NCBI GenBank assembly: GCA_900553125.1
Contig: USCB01000002.1
Location: forward strand, 1 to 64,000
Reading direction: 5' to 3'
Length of the DNA: 64,000 nucleotides
DNA from: an uncultured Clostridium sp.
Lineage (GTDB): Bacteria > Bacillota > Clostridia > TANB77 > CAG-508
Shown: piece after piece, positions 7,538-17,388 of the stretch
How the letters are laid out: the number at the start of each line of letters is the position of its first letter
Numbering within the stretch: position 1 is the first letter of the stretch
Translations under genes and position numbers: made by a program
The notes under the pieces: model-generated
Told to the model about the DNA's origin: nothing
Databases searched by the model: none
Seen by the model: only the letters and a program-made list of their open reading frames with translations

Positions 7538-10261
7538 AAAAGAAACTTCTATTAATAGATGGAAATAGTATAATGAACAGAGCATTTTACGGAATAATGG
7601 GAAGTAAAATGTTAATGACAACAGATGGAAAATACACAAATGCGGTATATGGATTTTTGGCAATATTATTTAAAAACTTAGAGGAATTAAATCCGGATTA
7701 TATGGCAGTATCATTTGATTTAAAAGCAAAAACTGCAAGACATAAATTATATGAGGGATATAAAGCAAATCGTCACGGAATGCCAGAGGAACTTGCTGAC
7801 CAAATGCCTGTTATAAAAGATATCTTAAGAGCAATGAATATAGATATAGTAGAAAAGGAAGGCTATGAAGGTGATGACATATTAGGAACATTAAGTAAAT
7901 ATGGAGAAACTCAAGGACTAGATGTAATAATACTTTCAGGAGATAGAGATACATTCCAACTTGCAAGTGATAACATAATAATTAGAATTCCAAGAACAAA
8001 GCAAGGAAAAACGGAAGTAGATGACTATGATAGGCAAAAGGTATTAGAAGAATATGGAGTAGAGCCAAAGTCATTAATAGAAGTAAAAGGTTTGCAAGGT
8101 GATACATCAGATAATATTCCTGGTGTTCCTGGTATTGGACCTAAAACTGCAATCAATCTTGTAAAAAAATATGGTACGATTGAAAATTTATATAAGCAAA
8201 TTGAGGAAGGTACAGATGATTTAAAAGGAAAACAAAAAGAATCAATTGTAAATAATAAAGAAATGGCATTTATTTCAAGGCAGCTTGGCGAGATAGATGT
8301 AAATGTACCACTTGATGATACTTTGGATATTTTGAAAGTTGAAGAATGGGATAAAGAAAAGGTTTTAGAGTTATTTAAAGTATGTAATTTTAAAAAATAT
8401 ATAGAAAGATTTAACTTAGATGGGGTAGAAAGTGGCAGCAAGAATAAAAAAGATTTAGAACATTTATTTAAGATAAATTCTGAAATTTCAATAAAAGATG
8501 TAGAAGAAAACATTAGTAAACTTAAAAAGTTGGTTTTTTATTTGGGATTAGAAGAAAATCAAAATAAAGAAGATATAATAAAACAAGATATAATATCAAT
8601 ATCAATTTATAATTTTGAGAACAAAGAAGTATATTATATAAAAAGAAAAGATATCGACAACGAATTTGATGGATTTTTAAGACGAATTTTTGAAAATGAG
8701 GAAATAGAAAAATTTGGTTTTGAATTAGGAAGAGTCTATATTCTATTAAAACAAAAAGGAATTAATGTACAAAATTTAAAATATGATATATCAGTTGCAA
8801 GTTATATATTAGACCCAACAGAAGGAAAATATTTAATAGATAATTTAATGGAAAAATATTTGGAATTGAATATTAGTGAATATCTAGAAAGCAATGGAGC
8901 AAATGAAAATACAAAACAAATTACTTTATTTGAAGCCCAAGAAAATAGTGTAGATATGCTGAAATACAAAACGGCATTTTATGCATATGGAATATATGAA
9001 TTATCTGAAATTTTAACCTCAAAATTAAAAGAAATAGATGGAATAGAATTATTCCAAAATATAGATATGCCAACAGTTGAGGTCTTAGCAAATATGCAGT
9101 GGAACGGAATGCATATAGAAGAAAACAAACTTGTAGAATTTGGAAAAACATTAAAAGATGGAATAGATTTGCTAACATCAGAAATATACAGTTTAGCTGG
9201 AGAAGAATTCAATATAAATTCGCCAAAACAACTAGGAGTAATTTTATTTGAAAAGTTAAAATTACCATCAAAAAAGAAAACAAAAAATGGGTATTCAACA
9301 TCAGAAGATGTATTAGAAAAATTAATAAATGAACATCCAATAATAGAAAAAATACTAGAATACAGAAAACTTTGCAAACTAAATTCAACTTATGTTGAGG
9401 GAATGAGACCATATATAAATCCAAAAACCAACAGAATACACTCATTTTTCCATCAAACAATAACAGCAACAGGAAGAATAAGTTCAACAGAGCCAAATCT
9501 TCAAAATATACCTACAAGAATGGAACTGGGAAAGAGGTTAAGAAAAGTATTTGTTCCAGATGAAGGAAAAGTGTATATAGATGCAGATTACTCGCAAATA
9601 GAACTTAGAGTGCTAGCTCACATGTCAAAAGATAAACACATGATAGATGCATTTGTAAATGGAGAAGATATCCATAAACAAGCTGCATCAAAAGTGCTTC
9701 ACAAGCCGATAAAAGAAGTAACAAAAGAAGAAAGAAGTAGTGCAAAAGCAGTAAATTTTGGAATAGTTTATGGAATAAGTGATTTTGGATTAGCAGGTCA
9801 ACTTCGGAATTAGTAGAAAAGAGGCAAAAGCATATATTGAACAATACTTAGAAGAATATTCAGGGGTCAACCAATATATGCAAGACATAGTGGAAGAAGC
9901 AAAGGAAAAAGGATATTCTGCAACAATGTTTGGAAGAAGAAGATATATAAAAGAATTATCATCTAATAATTATATGGTTAGAGAATTTGGAAAACGTGCT
10001 GCGATGAATACTCCTATTCAAGGTACTGCAGCAGATATTATGAAAATTGCGATGATTAGGGTTTATAAAGAGTTGCAAAAACAAGGATTAGAAGCTAAAA
10101 TTGTTTTACAGGTTCATGATGAGATGATGATTGAAGCCCCTGTTACAGAGGCTGATAAGGTTGAAGAGATTTTGAAGAGCAATATGGAGGCAGCAGCTAA
10201 GCTTGATGTGCCTTTGGTTGCTGAGGTTTCTAAGGCTGAGAGTTGGTATGATTGTAAGTAA
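7534..10261 (+). CDS. polA: DNA polymerase I with an apparent +1 frameshift at a CGG codon
   Basis: The gene has a 5'-3' exonuclease domain (about residues 1-290, with EGYEGDDILGT and GDTSDNIPGVPGIGP), a degenerate 3'-5' exonuclease region lacking the DxE metal ligands, and a polymerase domain. Motif A is DADYSQIELRVLAH and motif B RSSAKAVNFGIVYG, while motif C QVHDEMMIE lies after the break. At 9805-9807 the frame reads CTT CGG AAT TAG. Skipping the C gives CTT GGA ATT AGT AGA, restoring LGISRKEA as in other Pol I proteins. The GTG start overlaps the preceding remnant by 4 nt. See the finding on CGG-linked frameshifts. Confidence 0.93.
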
Positions 10262-10289
10262 TTGATAGCAAGTTGGCACATTTTAACCG

Positions 10290-10425
10290 GTTTTTCTTGC
10301 TGGCAATGTACCATTGGGACCGGGTCTTTTTGGTACATTTACAACATATTGTAAAAAAGTAATTATTTAATTAACAATGTACCAAAAAGACCCGGTCCCA
10401 ATGGTACATTGCCAGCAAGAAAGGA
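10290..10425. repeat. Family B inverted repeat pair between polA and the transglycosylase gene
   Basis: Two about 46-nt arms, TTCTTGCTGGCAATGTACCA and onward to TTTTTGGTACATT, face each other across a 36-nt AT-rich loop (10340-10375). Each arm carries the core ATTGGGACCGGGTCTTTTTGG. The right arm ends beside the AAGGAG ribosome binding site of the next gene, so the hairpin could both end polA transcription and affect downstream translation. Confidence 0.85.
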
Positions 10426-10433
10426 GAAAAAAA

Positions 10434-11013
10434 TTGATTAAACTAATAAAGAAAATAATTATACTAATAATATTAGTGCGGAATAGTCTTATCAATTTTA
10501 GGAAAAATAGATTTCAAAGCAATAAGAAATCAAATGCTCACAAAAGTATACAAACTAGAATATACCGAATATGTAAAAAAATATGCAAATGAATACAATG
10601 TAGACGAACACTTAATTTATGCAATAATAAAAGCAGAAAGTAATTTTGAACCAAATGCTGAATCACATAGAGGAGCTAAAGGACTTATGCAGCTTATGTA
10701 TTCAACAGCAGAAGATATATCTAAAAGAATAGGTATAGAATTAAATGAAAATAATATTTTAGAACCAGATATAAATATAAATTTAGGTACAAAATATATA
10801 TCTATGTTAATTCAAAAATACAATAATATAAATCTTGCATTAGCGGCATATAATGCAGGAAGCGGAAATGTTGATGGTTGGATAGAAAAAGGAACTTTAA
10901 AATCAGATGGATCAGATATTGAAAATGTTCCTTTTACGGAAACTAACAATTATGTTAGAAAAATTTTAAGAGATTACGAAATTTATAAAAATATATATGA
11001 AGAAAGCAATTAA
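10434..11013 (+). CDS. Membrane-anchored lytic transglycosylase (SLT), apparent +1 frameshift at CGG
   Basis: A TTG start at 10434 follows AAAGGAG. The first 15 residues form a basic, hydrophobic anchor (MIKLIKKIIILIILV). At 10479-10481 the codon is CGG. Skipping its C continues GIVLSILGKIDFKAIRNQ into the catalytic domain. That domain shows AIIKAESNFEPNA (catalytic Glu), SHRGAKGLMQLM, NINLGTKYI and ALAAYNAGSGNV, the Slt70-type family 1 motifs. The zero frame stops at 10592. The protein would cleave peptidoglycan outside the membrane. An alternative start at the ATG at 10534 would give a soluble cytoplasmic enzyme, which fits the family poorly. Confidence 0.85.
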
Positions 11014-11028
11014 TAGGAAGTGATATAA

Positions 11029-11550
11029 ATGGAAGCACCAGAGGTAACGGCGATTAGAGCGAATTGTGATAATAAAGAATATGTATTAAAAGCAGTATCT
11101 GAACAAGGAAAACTGCTAGAATGGGCATCAGATAGCTTAAGAGATGACAAAGAAGTTGTAAAAACAGCTTTAGAAAATGATGGTGAAGCAATGGAATTTG
11201 CAAGTGATAGGTTAAAAGATAATAAAGAATTAATGTTACTTGCAATTAAAGGAGCTCCTTGGACAGCTTGTTATGCATCTGAAACTTTAAGAGCAGATAA
11301 GGATGTTATTTTAGCGAGTGTTGAGTCTTATGGGCAAACTTTGTATTTTGCAAGTACAGAGTTAAGAGATGATTATGATGTTGTTAAGGCTGCTGTTAGT
11401 AACAAAGGAATTATTGTAAAGTATGCAAGTTTAAGGCTTCGTGATAATGAGGAAATTGCTAAGATTGCAGTTTCGCAAAATAAGGTTGCTTTTCATTATT
11501 TGAGTGAGAGAATGAAAAATGATGAAGAGGTTAAAAAGTTAATTGAATAA
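11029..11550 (+). CDS. DUF4116 repeat protein
   Basis: A 173-residue protein made of about five imperfect repeats of some 33 residues. Each follows a pattern like NKEYVLKAVSEQGKLLEWAS then ERLKDDKEVV, i.e. the DUF4116 helix-turn-helix repeat. The first unit starts near residue 13. The function of these repeats is unknown; they are common in protists, giant viruses and some gut bacteria. GGAAGTGAT lies before the ATG, 15 nt after the transglycosylase stop, so the two are probably co-transcribed. Codons shift from A-ending at the start to T-ending near the end. Confidence 0.8.
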   Translation: MEAPEVTAIRANCDNKEYVLKAVSEQGKLLEWASDSLRDDKEVVKTALENDGEAMEFASDRLKDNKELMLLAIKGAPWTACYASETLRADKDVILASVESYGQTLYFASTELRDDYDVVKAAVSNKGIIVKYASLRLRDNEEIAKIAVSQNKVAFHYLSERMKNDEEVKKLIE

Positions 11551-11576
11551 GATTTTACAATATTTAGATTTGACAA

Positions 11577-11620
11577 CAAAAAAATAGTGTAAAAGCTTTT
11601 TGCTCTTACGCTATTTTTAA
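11577..11620. terminator. Bidirectional terminator
   Basis: AAAAATAGTGTAAAAGC pairs with GCTCTTACGCTATTTTT around a short T loop, with A- and T-runs on both sides, between convergent genes. Confidence 0.75.
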
Positions 11621-11622
11621 AA

Positions 11623-13599
11623 TTAAAATGTAACATTTGCATTAAATTTAGCTTTTAATTCATTTTTAGAATTCTCATTTAAATTAACATTGTTTTCTAA
11701 ATTAATTCTAGTAGATGCATCTAATTCTAATAAAGCTGTTGCATCTATAATGCTATTATTACTTAAATTCAAATTTAGATTTTTATTATTTTTTAAGGAT
11801 TTTAATTTGTTTAAATCTTCTGACCACAAAGAATTTCCTTCCAATGAAAGATTATTTAAATTTGTTAGTCTCGAAAAATCAAACATCTTATTATGCAGTG
11901 AATCTCTATTTAATCTGAGAACTTCTAATGATTCTAGCTTGGCAATTGTATCAAAACTATTAATGCTTGAGCTATCATCTATTTGTAGATATTTCAATTT
12001 GGTTAAATTAGACATATCTGGAATGTCCTGTATGGGAGTCCACGACATTTTTAATGATGTTATTTTATTAGCATCACAATTTACTATTGTTTGAAAAGTA
12101 CTATTGTCTACAGACAATGATACATTACTTAATATATCTTCAATATCAGCTAGGTTAAATGTTCCAGTAGATGATAAATTCAAAGATGTTAAACTACTAA
12201 GTTCATTTATGGGTTTTATATTTGTTAGTTTTCTATTTTGGAATAAATTTAAGCTTCTTAAGTTTTTCATGCTTTTTAGTATATTTTGAGATTTTTCATC
12301 TTCTAATGTTATATAATTTCCAGCCAAATCTAATTTATTTAAATTTGTCATTCCCTCAAACATTTCTAATGAAGTTAGACCTTTATAGTTTAACTTCACA
12401 TTTTTATAATTGGTAAAAAGCTTAAATTGTTCAACTCCCAAAATTATTTCTCCATCTCTATCTAAAATTTCCCCGATTTTATTTATTTTTTCTAATTCTT
12501 TTTTAGTGTAATCACTTCTATTTCCACTAATATTTTTATTGCCATCCAAATAAAGTCCAGTTATATTATTTATACTAGCTATATCCGCAATTGGAGTTAT
12601 ATCTTTTATATTATTATTATTTAAGGTTATAGATTTTAGGTTTGTAAATTTTTTTAATCCCTCTATTTTTTCAATGCCTACATTCGATAATGTTATATAG
12701 ACTAAACTATTATTTAGTTCTTCGATTCTTTTCATACTTTTCACGGTTATATTTCCAGATATACTAAGGTTTTTCAATTTTTCTAATCCTTTTAAAATAT
12801 CTATTGCATTATCAAAATTTTGCAGTTTAGTTATGTAAATTGTATCGAGATTCTTTAGATATTCTACTTTACTTAAATCATCAACTATAGAATAGCAATA
12901 TATAGCTTCTAAATTTTTACAATTTTCTATTCCGTCAAGATTTTTTAGTGTTAAGCCATTAATCTCTAAATTTGTTAGATTAGGAAAGAAAACTAGATCA
13001 TGTAGGTCTGTTATACTTGCATCATTTATTTGCAGCCTTTTTTGGTTTTTCATCCATTTAAATTTCAAATCATTTGTTTCTATTCCAGATATTTTTGAAA
13101 CATATTTTTCAAAATTATCATTTGAGAATCTTATCTTTGTTTCATCTGTTAATTCTTTTTTGGTTAAATTATCTCCATATTCATTTCCAAATTTGTCTAT
13201 ATATTTTATATTAAAATCATCATCTATTAAAAAAATATCTTTAAACTCAGTATTTTTTCCATTACCTAAATTTTTCATTGAAATGTAGCTTTTAGGTTTG
13301 ATTATATAATATATATAGTAAGTATCATATTCTGGTTTTACTATTCTTTCAATTTTTCCTTCTTTTAATAAACTTTCTATATTTATAGACATATCTTCCA
13401 CTTGACATTCAATATTTTTTAGTCCTATTTCCTCTTTTACTCCTGATACTATTGTCATAATTTTAGCACTGTTTGCTTGGTTTAATATTCCGTTCTTTCC
13501 AGTTAAAGTGGAAATGCTGATTCCTGCCAAAATTATTAAGATTATAATTGTTACAACTAAAGCAATTAAAGTAATACCTTTTTCATTAAAATTTTTCAT
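11623..13599 (-). CDS. Leucine-rich-repeat protein with type IV pilin-like N-terminus
   Basis: A 658-residue protein starting MKNFNEKGITLIALVVT, a class III (prepilin) signal with cleavage expected after the Gly. A hydrophobic alpha-helix of about 20 residues (IIILIILAGISI) follows. After a variable region come many LRR units such as LKNLDGIENCKNLEAIY, TNLKSITLNNNNIKDITPI and TKLKYLQIDDSSSI, from about residue 190 to the end. It is probably a surface or pilus-associated adhesion or binding protein processed by a prepilin peptidase. GAAAGGAATG lies upstream of the chosen ATG; nine further codons upstream are unlikely. It is transcribed divergently from a small XRE regulator across two palindromes. 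Confidence 0.85.
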   Translation of the reverse strand: MKNFNEKGITLIALVVTIIILIILAGISISTLTGKNGILNQANSAKIMTIVSGVKEEIGLKNIECQVEDMSINIESLLKEGKIERIVKPEYDTYYIYYIIKPKSYISMKNLGNGKNTEFKDIFLIDDDFNIKYIDKFGNEYGDNLTKKELTDETKIRFSNDNFEKYVSKISGIETNDLKFKWMKNQKRLQINDASITDLHDLVFFPNLTNLEINGLTLKNLDGIENCKNLEAIYCYSIVDDLSKVEYLKNLDTIYITKLQNFDNAIDILKGLEKLKNLSISGNITVKSMKRIEELNNSLVYITLSNVGIEKIEGLKKFTNLKSITLNNNNIKDITPIADIASINNITGLYLDGNKNISGNRSDYTKKELEKINKIGEILDRDGEIILGVEQFKLFTNYKNVKLNYKGLTSLEMFEGMTNLNKLDLAGNYITLEDEKSQNILKSMKNLRSLNLFQNRKLTNIKPINELSSLTSLNLSSTGTFNLADIEDILSNVSLSVDNSTFQTIVNCDANKITSLKMSWTPIQDIPDMSNLTKLKYLQIDDSSSINSFDTIAKLESLEVLRLNRDSLHNKMFDFSRLTNLNNLSLEGNSLWSEDLNKLKSLKNNKNLNLNLSNNSIIDATALLELDASTRINLENNVNLNENSKNELKAKFNANVTF

Positions 13600-13640
13600 A
13601 AAAAATACATTCCTTTCTAAAATCATTTGTATGAATTGGT

Positions 13641-13696
13641 ATTGGTTAAATAACCAATGCTAATTATAGTGATATTATAATGGTTATATAACCAAT
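13641..13696. promoter_or_regulatory. Paired palindromic operators in the LRR-pilin/XRE divergent promoter
   Basis: ATTGGTTAAATAACCAAT (13641-13658) and AATGGTTATATAACCAAT (13679-13696) share GGTTA-N2-TAACC half-sites and have centres 38 nt apart. TATAAT-like -10 elements lie between them on both strands. The likely ligand is the XRE protein encoded at 13753, which would then control both itself and the LRR gene. That assignment is inferred from position. Confidence 0.65.
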
Positions 13697-13752
13697 AGTC
13701 AAGTATCCTACAAAAATTATATAATCAAAATATAAAGTTTTAGGAGAAAGAA

Positions 13753-13983
13753 ATGGTTAAGGTAAAAATAGAAAATGGAGAATATCATTTTAAATTAGAC
13801 GATATATTAAAAGATAAAAATATAAGTATAAATAAATTAATGAGAGAAACTAATACTGATTTTAAGGTTTTAAAAAGAATATTAACAGGGGAGTTAGTAA
13901 GATTTGATATTTTTGTTGTTGCAAGGCTTTGTAATTATTTAGAGTGTGAAATTAAAGATATAATTGAGTATGTGAGAAAATGA
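13753..13983 (+). CDS. Small XRE/Cro-type DNA-binding regulator
   Basis: A 76-residue one-domain helix-turn-helix protein: FKLDDILKDKNISINKLMRE, FKVLKRILTGELVRFDIFVV and LCNYLECEIKDIIEYV match the five-helix Cro/C1 (YozG-like, HTH_26) fold, with no added domain. AGGAGAAAGAA precedes the ATG. It faces the LRR-pilin gene across two palindromic sites, so autoregulation and control of the surface protein are the likely job. Confidence 0.8.
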   Translation: MVKVKIENGEYHFKLDDILKDKNISINKLMRETNTDFKVLKRILTGELVRFDIFVVARLCNYLECEIKDIIEYVRK

Positions 13984-14024
13984 GTAAAAGGCATTAATTT
14001 GCCGAAATTGAATAAATTTTTTGC

Positions 14025-14064
14025 ATTGGGGACGGTTCTTTTCGCGAAAAGAACCGTCCCCAAT
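14025..14064. repeat. Family A palindromic repeat, copy 2
   Basis: A 40-bp perfect palindrome ATTGGGGACGGTTCTTTTCG and its complement, identical in core to the copy at 5966. The flanking CAGAAATTTTGCA is also shared with 45961-46037. It lies between the XRE gene and the ATPase gene. Confidence 0.9.
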
Positions 14065-14145
14065 CAGAAATTTTGCATAAAATCTCTCGAACAAGCATAT
14101 ATAAAAATAGGACAAAGTCCAAAACACGAAAGGAGAGATAAAATT

Positions 14146-16788
14146 ATGTGGCATACCAAAAACACAGATGAGATAGAAAGAAAACTCAACACAAATATTC
14201 AAAAAGGGCTTACAAACAAAGAAGCACAAAAAAGGCAAGAGGAGCAAGGAAAAAATAAACTCAAAGAAAAGAAAAAAGAAAGTATAATAATAAGATTTAT
14301 AAAACAATTCAACGATTTCATGATAATAATATTAATAATAGCCTCAATAATATCAGCAGGAGTATCATATATACAAGGTCAAAATGACTACATAGACTCT
14401 ATAATAATAATTGCTATAGTAGTACTAAATGCAATAATGGGATTAATCCAAGAAGAAAGAGCTGAAAAATCAATAGAGAGCTTAAAAAAATTAACACCAC
14501 AAATAGCTAAAGTAATAAGAGATGGAGAAACAAAGGAAATACTTGCGGAAGAATTAGTAGTAGGGGACATAATAGAATTATCTGATGGAAATTATGTGCC
14601 TGCAGATTGTAGAATAATAGAAGAATTTAACTTAAAAATAGAAGAATCAAGCCTAACCGGAGAAACAGAACCAGTTGTTAAAACAAATAAAGTAATAATT
14701 AAAGAAGATATCCCATTAGGAGATATGAAAAATACAGCATTTATGGGAAGTATAGTAGTAAGCGGAAGAGGAAAAGCAATAGTGACTGAAATAGGCATGA
14801 ATACCAAAATTGGACAAATAGCAAATATGATAATCGAGGACGAAGCACCAGAAACGCCTATCCAAAAAAAGCTAGGAGAGGTTGGAAAAGTCCTTGGAAT
14901 CGTGTGTTTGGCAATATGTGCAATAATTTTCATAATTGGAATTATCAAAAAAATAGAACCTGTAGAAATGTTTATGACATCTGTTGGCTTAGCAGTGGCA
15001 GCAATTCCAGAAGGCTTACCTGCAATTGTTACAATAATGTTATCAATTGGTGTAACAAAAATGGCAAAGAAAAATGCAATAATTAGAAAGTTGCCAGCAG
15101 TAGAAACGTTAGGAAGCAGTAATGTAATTTGTTCTGACAAAACAGGAACATTAACTCAAAATAAAATGACAGTTGTAAAAACATATTCATCAAATTCAAA
15201 ATTGTTATTAGAATTAGGTTCAATGTGTACAGACTGTATAATAAAAAATGATGAAAATGGAAGATTAATTGCAAGTGGTGAGCCAACAGAAGCGGCAATT
15301 GTAAATAAAGCCTTAAATGAAAATATAAATAAAGATAGATTATATAAAGAAAATCAAAGAATAAGTGAGCTACCATTTGAATCAAATAGAAAAATGATGA
15401 CAACAATACATAAAAAGACAAATGGAGGATATATAAGCATAACTAAAGGAGCACCAGATATTTTAATTGGAAAATGTAATAGGATATATGAAAATGGAAA
15501 AATAGAAAGTTTAACACAATCCAAAAAGGAAGAAATAAAAAATCAAAATGAAAATATGGCGGAAAATGCTTTAAGGGTAATAGCAGTAGGCTATAAAGAG
15601 TTAGATTATTTTGGTAAAGCGGATTTTGAATTAGAGGAAAAACTGATTTTTGTTGGGTTAATTGGGATGATAGACCCACCTAGAGATGGAGTAAAAGAAG
15701 CAGTTTATACTTGTCAAAAAGCAGGAATAAAAACAGTAATGATAACAGGTGACCATATTGCAACTGCAAAAGCAATTGCAAAGGATTTAGGAATTTTAAA
15801 AACAGGAGAAAAAGCAATAACGGGAAATGAATTAAATAAAATATCAGATGAAGAATTAGAGAGAAATATAGCAAGTTACTCAGTATTTGCTCGAGTTACA
15901 CCTGAACATAAAGTAAGAATTGTAAAGGCATGGCAAAAACAAGGAAAAGTTGTTGCAATGACAGGTGATGGTGTAAATGATAGTCCAGCTCTAAAAAATG
16001 CAGATATAGGAATAGCAATGGGAAAAGGTGGAACAGATGTAGCCAAAAATGCATCAGATATGATCTTAGCAGATGATAATTTTGTAACAATAATAGAAGC
16101 TGTAAGGCAAGGAAGAACAATTTATGATAATATAAAAAAGGCAATTCATTTTTTAATTGCAACAAACATTGGAGAAATAACAACAATTTTTATAGGATTA
16201 CTTTCAGGAATGGAATCACCTTTACTTGCAATTCAACTTTTATGGATAAACCTAGTTACAGACTCATTTCCAGCAATTGCATTAGGTCTAGAAAGAGAAG
16301 AAAAAGATATAATGAATAGAAAACCAAGAGATTCAAAAGAAAGCATATTTGCAGGTGGACTTTGGCAAAAGATAATTACAGAAGGAGTAATGCTTGGATG
16401 TTTAACTTTATTTGCTTTTTCTTTAGGAACAAGATTATTTGGTTTGACAGTTGGAAGAACAATGGCATTTGTTGCCTTAGGAATGCTTGAGTTAGTACAT
16501 AGTTTTAATGTGAAATCAGAGAAGTCTATTTTTAATGTTGGATTTTTTGAGAATAAGTATTTGATGGGAAGTTTTATACTAGGGACTTTATTGCAAGTAA
16601 TTGTGATTATTATACCTTATTTTGCTAATATTTTTGAATTAGTACCATTAAATGGAATTCAGTGGATTTATACAGGAATAATTTCTATTGTTCCAATTGT
16701 CATTATGGAGATAGTTAAGAAATTTGATGAATTGGGGTACAATAAAAAGTTGCTTTTAAATTCAAAAAATAGTACAAATTGCAGTTAA
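14146..16788 (+). CDS. P-type Ca2+-transporting ATPase (P2A-like)
   Basis: An 880-residue membrane pump. The cation-ATPase N-terminal domain (about residues 1-65) is followed by an actuator with SLTGETEP near residue 173. The membrane segment M4 carries VAAIPEGLPAIVTIMLSIGV, the Ca2+-site motif of SERCA/PMCA-type pumps, followed by phosphorylation site SDKTGTLTQN near residue 329. The hinge is TGDGVNDSPALKNADIGIAM near residue 606, and a C-terminal cation domain completes it. It probably exports Ca2+ (or Mn2+). The ATG at 14146 has AAAGGAGAG upstream; the 49 codons before it are repeat-derived and were dropped. Confidence 0.93.
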   Translation: MWHTKNTDEIERKLNTNIQKGLTNKEAQKRQEEQGKNKLKEKKKESIIIRFIKQFNDFMIIILIIASIISAGVSYIQGQNDYIDSIIIIAIVVLNAIMGLIQEERAEKSIESLKKLTPQIAKVIRDGETKEILAEELVVGDIIELSDGNYVPADCRIIEEFNLKIEESSLTGETEPVVKTNKVIIKEDIPLGDMKNTAFMGSIVVSGRGKAIVTEIGMNTKIGQIANMIIEDEAPETPIQKKLGEVGKVLGIVCLAICAIIFIIGIIKKIEPVEMFMTSVGLAVAAIPEGLPAIVTIMLSIGVTKMAKKNAIIRKLPAVETLGSSNVICSDKTGTLTQNKMTVVKTYSSNSKLLLELGSMCTDCIIKNDENGRLIASGEPTEAAIVNKALNENINKDRLYKENQRISELPFESNRKMMTTIHKKTNGGYISITKGAPDILIGKCNRIYENGKIESLTQSKKEEIKNQNENMAENALRVIAVGYKELDYFGKADFELEEKLIFVGLIGMIDPPRDGVKEAVYTCQKAGIKTVMITGDHIATAKAIAKDLGILKTGEKAITGNELNKISDEELERNIASYSVFARVTPEHKVRIVKAWQKQGKVVAMTGDGVNDSPALKNADIGIAMGKGGTDVAKNASDMILADDNFVTIIEAVRQGRTIYDNIKKAIHFLIATNIGEITTIFIGLLSGMESPLLAIQLLWINLVTDSFPAIALGLEREEKDIMNRKPRDSKESIFAGGLWQKIITEGVMLGCLTLFAFSLGTRLFGLTVGRTMAFVALGMLELVHSFNVKSEKSIFNVGFFENKYLMGSFILGTLLQVIVIIIPYFANIFELVPLNGIQWIYTGIISIVPIVIMEIVKKFDELGYNKKLLLNSKNSTNCS

Positions 16789-16871
16789 TTGAAAAATGTA
16801 TATTGTCTTTAAAGTTAAATTGTGATAGAATTCAAATGCAACAGTTAATAACTTTATTAGGAGGACATATT

Positions 16872-17147
16872 ATGAGTAAAAATGTAAAAGCAATTAACGG
16901 TTATAAAATCCGGAGATTCTGGCAAGGAAAAAGAAAGGGAATTTTTATAATTTTTAAGGTGGATGATGAGTTTTTTACAAGTACTTTAAAGTACTACAAT
17001 GTTAGTGAGGAAAAAATAGCTAGAGTAAAGGAAATTTTAGATGAGTATACGAAGATTAATAGAGGAATGACTCAAATATGTAGTACGATTCCGATGGTAA
17101 CATTTTTAAAATCTATAGAAGAAGTAATTTTTGAAAATATAGATTAG
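16872..17147 (+). CDS. Hypothetical protein
   Basis: A 91-residue soluble protein with TAGGAGG eight bases before the ATG. It has a basic N-terminal third (KIRRFWQGKRKG) and a helical C-terminal part. I do not recognise it. It contains an ordinary in-frame CGG codon at 16911; skipping the C there would stop after 21 residues, so this CGG is read as sense, unlike those in the conserved genes. Confidence 0.55.
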   Translation: MSKNVKAINGYKIRRFWQGKRKGIFIIFKVDDEFFTSTLKYYNVSEEKIARVKEILDEYTKINRGMTQICSTIPMVTFLKSIEEVIFENID

Positions 17148-17163
17148 TTAGTTGTCCAAACAA

Positions 17164-17192
17164 AAAAGGGATCGAAGATATTTCGATCCCTT
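17164..17192. terminator. Terminator for tRNA-Trp (minus strand)
   Basis: A stem AAGGGATCGAA with its complement. On the minus strand it is followed by TTTTTTG, placed 20 nt past the tRNA 3' end. Confidence 0.8.
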
Positions 17193-17211
17193 GGAATATT
17201 GTTTTTTAGCT

Positions 17212-17286
17212 TGGCAGGAGTAGAAGGACTCGAACCCTCACAGGCGGTTTTGGAGACCGATGTGCTACCATTGACACTATACTCCT
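17212..17286 (-). tRNA. tRNA-Trp (anticodon CCA)
   Basis: On the minus strand the acceptor AGGAGTA pairs with TACTCCT and an encoded CCA follows. The D-loop contains AATGGTAGC, the anticodon loop is CTCCAAA (anticodon CCA), and the T-arm is GAGGG-TTCGAGT-CCTTC. The anticodon stem has one end mismatch. All expected arms are present at 75 nt. Confidence 0.93.
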
Positions 17287-17388
17287 ATAAAAATTACTTT
17301 CTTATAATAACACAAAAAAAAGAAAATGACAATACTTTTTATAAATTTTTCAGAATAAAAAATATATTTTTATAAGAGGAGGCAAATA

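Noticed and set aside
10377..10592. 71-residue frame starting in the repeat (MYQKDPVPM...)
   Set aside because: The start lies in a family B repeat. From 10434 on it is the zero frame of the transglycosylase anchor and then out of frame.
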